Source of the DNA: Myxococcales bacterium
GTDB taxonomy: Bacteria; Myxococcota_A; UBA9042
NCBI GenBank assembly: GCA_009692425.1
Contig: SHZF01000025.1
Location: forward strand, 1 to 54,804
DNA length: 54,804 nucleotides
Reading direction: 5' to 3'
The position numbers and the translations under genes were made by a program. The notes beneath the pieces were generated by a model that was not told the DNA's origin, made no database searches, and worked only from the letters and a program-made list of their open reading frames with translations. This document shows, piece by piece, positions 50,046 to 54,804 of this stretch. Within the stretch, counting starts at the first letter, position 1, and the number at the start of each line of letters is the position of its first letter.

Positions 50046-51107
50046 TCAAGTAGTCGCCGTGGCCATCGCGCGCATGGCCGCTTTCACGTCGGCGGCCTGC
50101 GGCACACTGTACTGTTCGTAGCCCCACGCGAGACCGACCCCCGGCACGTCGAGCCCCGCCAGCAGCCGAGGTGGCACTTCGAGACTGTAGAACGCCTCGT
50201 CGATCGCACGGCGCAGGACGTGCTCGCCAAAGTTCGTCACTTCGGTGTCCTCATTGACGACGAGGAGCCGCCCTGTCTTCTCGACACTCGCCTTTACGGT
50301 CGGCAGGTCGAAGGGATACAGCGTGCGCAGATCGATCACGTCGAACGTGAGTCCTTCTGCCGAGAGTTCGTCGGCCGCCTGTACGCACAAGTTCAGGTGG
50401 CGGCCGTAGCTGACGACCGTGGCGTTGCGACCCTCGCGCCGCACGCGCGCCACGCCGAATGGCACGGTATAGTCGGTCAGGCCGTCGGGCCAGCGTGGGC
50501 GCCAATTCGTGCGATCGACGCCGACGGGCGCGTTGATGCGGGCGTTCAACTCCTTTTCGTCGTCTGGCTCGCCCGGGATCGGCTCCTCGCCCTTGGTGCG
50601 CATCAACGCCTTCGGCAAAAGCACCATGACCGGGTTCGGCTCCTTCATCGCCGCAATCAGCATGCCGTAGGTGTCGAGCGGATTCGATGGCATGACGACT
50701 TTCCACCCCTGAACGTGGGTCATCATCGATTCAAACGAATGCGAATGGTACATCGAGCCGTGGATGCCGGCGCCGACGGGCGTCATGACGGTCAAGGGCA
50801 CGCAGTAGGCCCCCGCGCTCGACCAGTGAACGTTGCCGCACAGCTTGAGCAGGTCGATGCAGTTGAAAATGTAGTCGCAGAACTGGATTTCAGCGACGGC
50901 CCGCCCACCCGCATACGCGATGCCGAGTGCCGTACCGATGATGCCGCGCTCGTCCAGCGGGGCATTCCACGCGGTCTTGAGGCCCTGCGTGCACGTGAAT
51001 ACTCCGCCCAAGGGCGCGCCGACGTCTTCGCCAAAAATGTCCGTGACGCCGAGGTTCTCCTCGCCGTAGTGAAGGGCCATGCGAACGGCTTGGGCTTGCG
51101 TGGCCAT
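50046..51107 (-). CDS. 2-oxo-acid dehydrogenase E1 component, beta subunit
   Basis: A 353-aa thiamine-diphosphate enzyme subunit. TDIFGEDVG supplies the catalytic Glu that contacts the TPP pyrimidine. PLDERGIIGTALGIAYAGGRAVAEIQFCDYIF is the family block, GAYCVPLTVMTP and HSHSFESMMTHVQGWKVVMPSNPLDTYG follow, and the C-terminal transketolase domain has VIDLRTLYPFD and EDTEVTNFGEHVL. It pairs with the alpha subunit 45 bp upstream. The alpha2beta2 E1 decarboxylates pyruvate or branched-chain 2-oxo acids. No E2 or E3 gene is nearby. Confidence 0.93.
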   Translation of the reverse strand: MATQAQAVRMALHYGEENLGVTDIFGEDVGAPLGGVFTCTQGLKTAWNAPLDERGIIGTALGIAYAGGRAVAEIQFCDYIFNCIDLLKLCGNVHWSSAGAYCVPLTVMTPVGAGIHGSMYHSHSFESMMTHVQGWKVVMPSNPLDTYGMLIAAMKEPNPVMVLLPKALMRTKGEEPIPGEPDDEKELNARINAPVGVDRTNWRPRWPDGLTDYTVPFGVARVRREGRNATVVSYGRHLNLCVQAADELSAEGLTFDVIDLRTLYPFDLPTVKASVEKTGRLLVVNEDTEVTNFGEHVLRRAIDEAFYSLEVPPRLLAGLDVPGVGLAWGYEQYSVPQAADVKAAMRAMATATT

Positions 51108-51152
51108 CGTGCTGTCGTACTCCGGTTCAATCCCCGCAGGCTCGCGGAGCCG

Positions 51153-52175
51153 TCAATTCTGGCTGCCTGCGGGAGCAAGAACGTGCAACATCACATGTTC
51201 GCGCTCCGGCATCGGCTCCGTCTTCACCTGTTCGAGGGCGGCGTGAATGTGCGTCTGCCAGCGGTCCCATACCGCGCGCGCCGTCGCCTCGGTCAGCGTA
51301 CTCTCGCGCACCAACCGCGCTTCAAACGTCGCCACGCAGTCGGGCTCCTCGTGACGCAGCGCGCCCGACGACGAGGAGTGTCCGTACAAACGCGCGACGT
51401 TGCCCTGCAGGCAGAACGGCTTGCGCTCGTAGCGGCACCACGCCAGCGCCTCACGGAGCGCCTCGTACGTTGCGATCGGGTCGTTGCCATCGACGACCCG
51501 GTGCGGAATTCCGTAGCCGCCCGCACGTTGCGCCAGGTCCGCGCTCGACTGCACCTGGTGCGCTGGCGTCGAGATTCCCCAGTTATTCTGCGCGATCAGG
51601 ATCAGTACCGGCAGTTCCTGACCTGGCCGCGTGCTCCAGTTCAGGCACGACGCGAAGTCTCCCTCGGCGGTCCCCGCATCGCCGCCATTGACGATGCTGA
51701 CGCCGATGCCGCCGAAACGACGCTGCACCCAGGCGGTGCCCGGCGCGCTCACGTACTGCGTCTCAATCGTCGGCGTGACCGGCACGATGTTCCAGTGCCG
51801 GATCGCAAAATGGTTTACGAAGTTGCGACCCATGCTGTAAGGGTCAGTCACTGTGGACCGCATCTGGCGCAACAGGTCGATCGGCTGCGCTCCCATCGCC
51901 AACACGATCGCGGATGACCGGTAGTGCAGGTGCAGGAAGTCATGCGCCGGGCCCGTGCCCTTGTGCACGAGCAGCCCCAGCGGCACACCCCATGCCTCTT
52001 CGCCGGGGCCGCCAATCCAGAAATACCCGTGGCCAGTCCGCATCATGCGGATCATGGTCTCTTCGATGAGCCGCGCCTGCACCATGGCGTCGTGCAAGCG
52101 GAGCTTGAGTGCGTCGGTGACGGGCTCGCCCCACGTGCGCGCGTCCGCAGGCGCGGTGTCGTCCGACGGTGCCAC
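51153..52175 (-). CDS. 2-oxo-acid dehydrogenase E1 component, alpha subunit
   Basis: A 340-aa subunit starting at GTG 52175 with AGGGG 6 nt upstream. The TPP-binding motif is GGDAGTAEGDFASCLNWS followed by AQNNWGIS. HGYFWIGGPGEEAWGVPLGLLVHKG and RNFVNHFAIRHWNIVPV are typical of the myxobacterial and Bdellovibrio-type E1-alpha group, thought to act on branched-chain 2-oxo acids. The ARLYGHSSSSGALR phosphorylation-loop-like segment is present. It follows the membrane-anchored unknown gene by 2 bp. Confidence 0.92.
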   Translation of the reverse strand: MAPSDDTAPADARTWGEPVTDALKLRLHDAMVQARLIEETMIRMMRTGHGYFWIGGPGEEAWGVPLGLLVHKGTGPAHDFLHLHYRSSAIVLAMGAQPIDLLRQMRSTVTDPYSMGRNFVNHFAIRHWNIVPVTPTIETQYVSAPGTAWVQRRFGGIGVSIVNGGDAGTAEGDFASCLNWSTRPGQELPVLILIAQNNWGISTPAHQVQSSADLAQRAGGYGIPHRVVDGNDPIATYEALREALAWCRYERKPFCLQGNVARLYGHSSSSGALRHEEPDCVATFEARLVRESTLTEATARAVWDRWQTHIHAALEQVKTEPMPEREHVMLHVLAPAGSQN

Positions 52176-52177
52176 GC

Positions 52178-52831
52178 CTACCCCTGCAGGCCGCGGCCGC
52201 GCAGCCAGTCGTGCAGCAACTTGGCCGACGGCCCGAAGCCTTCGAACACGTAGCGGCGCCCCTCGGCTTCGATGACTGCCTTGTGGCCACCTTCGAACGC
52301 AGTGGCCGCAACCTGCGTCAACGCGATGTCGTAGCGGAATTTGCCCATTTCGATGTTGCCGACGGACTGCATCGTCGATGCCCCGTCTCCCGAGGCCAGG
52401 GCGCCGGACAGTGCGACGACCCGCGAGGCCGCTTCAAAGGCGAAGCCGCCGTCTTCGACGACCAACCGGCCGAACGGCGGCATGGCTCCGTGCAACTTGC
52501 CATCGACTTCGCAACTTACCATCTTCAGTTCCGAAGCGCTGGCGTTCGGTGAAGCAGCGGCAACCTGCGGCAGCATCGACAGCGTGGCTGCCTGGCGCGG
52601 CTTGGGAGCAGTGGCCGGTTGGTGCGGCCCAGGCGCCGCCGTGGCCGGTTGGTGCGGCCCAGACGCCGCCGTGGCCGGTTGGCTCGCGGGAGCGCTCGCC
52701 GTGGCCGCCCCTTGCGGAGGGGCATCCGCAGCGGGCCGTGAACGCGGTCGGTTCCGCATCATCACGGCGAAGACCACGATGCTGAGCACCAGGACGACGC
52801 CTACTCCGATCAACATGCCCATGCTCGCCAT
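52178..52831 (-). CDS. Membrane-anchored protein of unknown function
   Basis: A 217-aa protein: one N-terminal membrane segment (MLIGVGVVLVLSIVVFAVMM, within residues 4-26), a basic stop, a Pro/Ala/Gln linker with 10-residue repeats (GPHQPATAAP), and a C-terminal cytoplasmic or periplasmic domain of about 115 residues (KMVSCEVDGKLHGAMPPFG to KLLHDWLRGRG). The domain is beta-rich with a final helix, somewhat like a PH/GRAM fold, but no family is recognised. Its stop is 2 bp from the E1-alpha start, so they are probably co-translated. Confidence 0.6.
   Translation of the reverse strand: MASMGMLIGVGVVLVLSIVVFAVMMRNRPRSRPAADAPPQGAATASAPASQPATAASGPHQPATAAPGPHQPATAPKPRQAATLSMLPQVAAASPNASASELKMVSCEVDGKLHGAMPPFGRLVVEDGGFAFEAASRVVALSGALASGDGASTMQSVGNIEMGKFRYDIALTQVAATAFEGGHKAVIEAEGRRYVFEGFGPSAKLLHDWLRGRGLQG
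52611..52700. repeat. Three 30-bp tandem repeats in the anchored protein linker
   Basis: Units start with gtggccggttggtgcggccc at 52611, 52641 and 52671. The first two are nearly identical; the third diverges after its first 12 bp. They encode the Pro/Gln/Ala linker. Confidence 0.85.
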
Positions 52832-52915
52832 CACCTGCCGCTCCGACCGCCCGCCACCGTGCGAGCGCGGGTTGTCGCACGAATCGCCGCTGCCGAAAAG
52901 CGCAACTTGGGTCAA

Positions 52916-53986
52916 CTACGGCTTCGAGAACGCCTCGCCCGCGCTCCCGGTCTCCGTCAGCCGCCATGTCGTGCACTGCTTGGCGGTGGCGAGCGACGCA
53001 GGGAACTGCAGACCGAAGTTGCCACCCAGGGCGCTCGTCCACTTCAACTGCACCGCCGTGCCCTTGATGGCCCAGCTGCCGGCGCTGGTCACGATGCCGC
53101 TCCAGAGGCAGACCGCGCCGGTGGGGCATGGGCTCACCGCATCCTGGCGTACAAACGTACCATCAGCCTTGAATTGGTACGTCGTCGCGTACTTGCCGTC
53201 CGTGACGTCGGTCCACCAGGAAGCAAGTTCGGCCGCGCCGATCGCGGCAGCCTGAAACGCTCCATCAGTGCAGCACGGGCCCGAGTTGTAGACTCCGACG
53301 CCTGCGCCGGACGCCGAGCATGCGTTGCTGTACGTCTTGCCGTTGCACCCACAAACGGGCAGGTAGACCATCAGGCAAATCTGGGCCTTCTGTGCACAAG
53401 TGCCGGACGCGTCGGCCGCGCCGCACAAATCGCCGGGCTTGTAGTTGCAGAACAGGCCCGTTGCACACGACTGCATCCCGCGACCGCCGCAGGCCGCGCC
53501 GAGAGGGGTTCCGACGCTGCACGTGCCCTTGGTGCAGGAGAGCGTCGCCGTGACGCCCCCGTCTACCGCCGTCGTCAAGACGAGCGCCCGGTACGTGCCG
53601 GTCGCTGAGGGCGTATTCGTCACGAACGTCGAGCCGGATTTGGCGGCCGCCGACTTGATGTACTTCCACGTCGAGCCCGACAGCTTGTAGAGCTTGAGTT
53701 GCACCGACGACATTGGCGTCGACGCCGCCACGCTGAGTTGGAAGAGCCCGCCTTGCTTCGCCTCGAAGCGGAACTCAGCCTTGGGCGCGGCCCAGCCCTG
53801 CGCCGGCGTGCCGAAGTACAGAGGCGTCCATTCGGTCAGTTCGGCCGTGATCGTGCCGAACTCCGCTTCAGACGTGGCAGAAACGGCGACGGGCTCGGCC
53901 GCGCACGCCAACAGGAGGGCGACCGCCACCGGGTAGGGCGCGCCGCCGCCGGCGAGATCTTTCAGCCATTTCAACCACTTCTGCAT
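52916..53986 (-). CDS. Lipoprotein with Kazal-type inhibitor domain
   Basis: A 356-aa protein with a signal ending LLLAC (lipidated Cys at about 28). Residues 45-160 form a beta-sandwich like a pre-peptidase C-terminal domain. A Cys-rich region (GAACGGRGMQSC and on) leads into a Kazal-like module with YLPVCGCNGKTYSNACSA, GVGVYNSGPC at its end. The last about 100 residues (YQFKADGTFVRQD and on) look lipocalin-like. ATG 53986 is chosen because it starts the signal; GTG 54004 is possible. It follows a clan CD protease gene on the same strand, so inhibition or protection from that protease is possible. Confidence 0.75.
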   Translation of the reverse strand: MQKWLKWLKDLAGGGAPYPVAVALLLACAAEPVAVSATSEAEFGTITAELTEWTPLYFGTPAQGWAAPKAEFRFEAKQGGLFQLSVAASTPMSSVQLKLYKLSGSTWKYIKSAAAKSGSTFVTNTPSATGTYRALVLTTAVDGGVTATLSCTKGTCSVGTPLGAACGGRGMQSCATGLFCNYKPGDLCGAADASGTCAQKAQICLMVYLPVCGCNGKTYSNACSASGAGVGVYNSGPCCTDGAFQAAAIGAAELASWWTDVTDGKYATTYQFKADGTFVRQDAVSPCPTGAVCLWSGIVTSAGSWAIKGTAVQLKWTSALGGNFGLQFPASLATAKQCTTWRLTETGSAGEAFSKP

Positions 53987-54146
53987 GACACGCTCGTGAC
54001 CCACCCAAAGCGAGGGGCCGAGAGTGTACGCCTACGCCCCGAAACGCTCAACCTGTTTTGTCGCGCGCGCAGCGGGGGTCAACGCATGCCCGCCCTGCCG
54101 TGAAACTGCCAACGACGAGGCGATTCGCACTGTGACCGCCAGACTC

Positions 54147-54803
54147 CTACGGCACCGTGACAGCAATCGGCGTGATGCTCGGCTTGTACTCGTTGTCCGC
54201 CTCGCCATCGACCACGCGCAGGGCGTCCTTGCCCCAGTCGTATGCGGGTCCTTCGGTGCCAGCGACCTTGAGGAGTTCCAAGTAGCTTGGCTGCTTGCCC
54301 GACAGCAGGCTTGCGAGGAAACGGCCGAGCCCGGCGCCCGACCCGCCTGAGAACGACTCCAGGCCGTTGGTCACCGTCTCGATGTCGCGGGTGCCGTTCG
54401 CCTTCAGCGCGAAATAGTCCTTGTTGTAGTAGTTGTAGCTGATGCACGAGTCGATGAAGAAGAGCTGGTAGCTCTTGGGAAAATCACCCGTCGTGTAGCG
54501 CTCGGGGTCCCACGGGCCCGATCCGATGTAGCTGTGCCCGTTGTACAGGATCACGTCGGACTTCTGGATGGCGCGGCGGTGCGGTGTCTCCGTCGAGCCC
54601 GCACCGTAGAACTGATTGATCCGAATGGTCACCTTGCGCACGGCGGCAGAGCCGATCTTCACGTTTACGACCTGTTCCAGCGTGACCCAGCGCTTGAAAA
54701 GCTTGTCGCCGACCGCTTTGCGTAGCGCCAACCGGTCCGCCGTAGTCGTCACGTCGGGCGGGAACCCGGTGCCATGCAACTCCCACTCGACGAACTGCTG
54801 AAA
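54147..54803 (-). CDS. Clan CD cysteine protease-like protein, N-terminus outside window
   Basis: 218 codons are visible; the frame is open to the right window edge. The His-Cys dyad of caspase/clostripain/gingipain-like proteases is clear: hydrophobic strand then YNGHSYIG (His), and about 35 residues on FFIDSCISYNYYN (Cys). The stretch before the His (TIRINQFYGAGS) and the final GKDALRVVDGEADNE are consistent with a secreted peptidase of this clan. Subfamily cannot be told without the N-terminus. The Kazal-domain lipoprotein gene follows 160 bp downstream. Confidence 0.65.
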   Translation of the reverse strand, partial: FQQFVEWELHGTGFPPDVTTTADRLALRKAVGDKLFKRWVTLEQVVNVKIGSAAVRKVTIRINQFYGAGSTETPHRRAIQKSDVILYNGHSYIGSGPWDPERYTTGDFPKSYQLFFIDSCISYNYYNKDYFALKANGTRDIETVTNGLESFSGGSGAGLGRFLASLLSGKQPSYLELLKVAGTEGPAYDWGKDALRVVDGEADNEYKPSITPIAVTVP

Positions 54804-54804
54804 C

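Noticed and set aside
48831-51917. A 1028-codon open frame on the plus strand
   Set aside because: Antisense to SGNH2 and the E1 genes, whose motifs are unambiguous; its composition is shadow-like.

Overview
The window is about 68% GC by eye, with dense coding on both strands. The gene content suggests a Gram-negative, predator- or Myxococcota/Bradymonadota-like 'deltaproteobacterium'. Supporting signs are the many lipoproteins with Ala/Asp/Thr-rich stalks, cysteine-rich repeat proteins, VWA proteins, a calpain-like protease, a clan CD protease, a Kazal-type inhibitor, a 2-oxo-acid dehydrogenase E1 pair of the kind seen in myxobacteria, and Lgt. The assignment is an inference from gene content; no rRNA, tRNA, phage, IS element or CRISPR array was seen.

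Layout. 1-9.6 kb: a truncated lipoprotein, a GT4 glycosyltransferase, a GT-C-like membrane protein, the K+-dependent-type pyrophosphatase hppA, a 2-Cys peroxiredoxin and a DoxX protein (all minus strand), then a RluA-type pseudouridine synthase and an orphan Dam-like methylase (plus strand). 9.7-15 kb: a VWA lipoprotein divergent from a 13-repeat Cys-rich lipoprotein, an unknown protein and lgt. 15-21 kb: a minus-strand run of pap (polyphosphate:AMP phosphotransferase), an OPT peptide transporter, an M18 aminopeptidase, a short conserved reading frame inside a dispersed repeat, and a degenerate nucleotidyltransferase. 21-27 kb: a diiron ferritin-like protein, a HAD fusion protein, a degenerate CPBP-like membrane protein, a methyltransferase and the nucleoside transporter nupC.

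27-31 kb holds the most striking locus. nupC is divergent from a PfkB sugar/nucleoside kinase fused to a Q_salvage (Qng1/DUF2419-like) domain that ends in an endonuclease-III-type four-cysteine motif. smpB and two tandem paralogous small lipoproteins follow with overlapping stops and starts. I propose a nucleoside import, phosphorylation and base-release route for queuosine, with transporter and enzymes side by side. It is followed by an SCP2 protein, a decayed RDD/DUF58-like gene relic, and a complete modABC operon with ATGA overlaps, divergent from acyP.

34-45.7 kb is rich in exported proteins: a modular lipoprotein with a C-terminal type 1 copper (cupredoxin) domain, a DUF350 membrane protein, a VWA protein, a beta-helix protein, a calpain-like cysteine protease, an M48 lipoprotein, a rhodanese, a probable outer-membrane protein, and an RdgC homologue split into two adjacent genes. 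45.7-54.8 kb: an AlgI-like MBOAT acyltransferase with an SGNH hydrolase runs towards a second, paralogous SGNH gene. That second gene is the last gene of a minus-strand run with E1-beta, E1-alpha, a membrane-anchored unknown protein, a Kazal-domain lipoprotein and a clan CD cysteine protease cut by the window edge.

Two dispersed intergenic repeat families (about 90 and 150 bp) and several short tandem duplications lying exactly on stop codons add a structural signature that ordinary gene annotation would miss.
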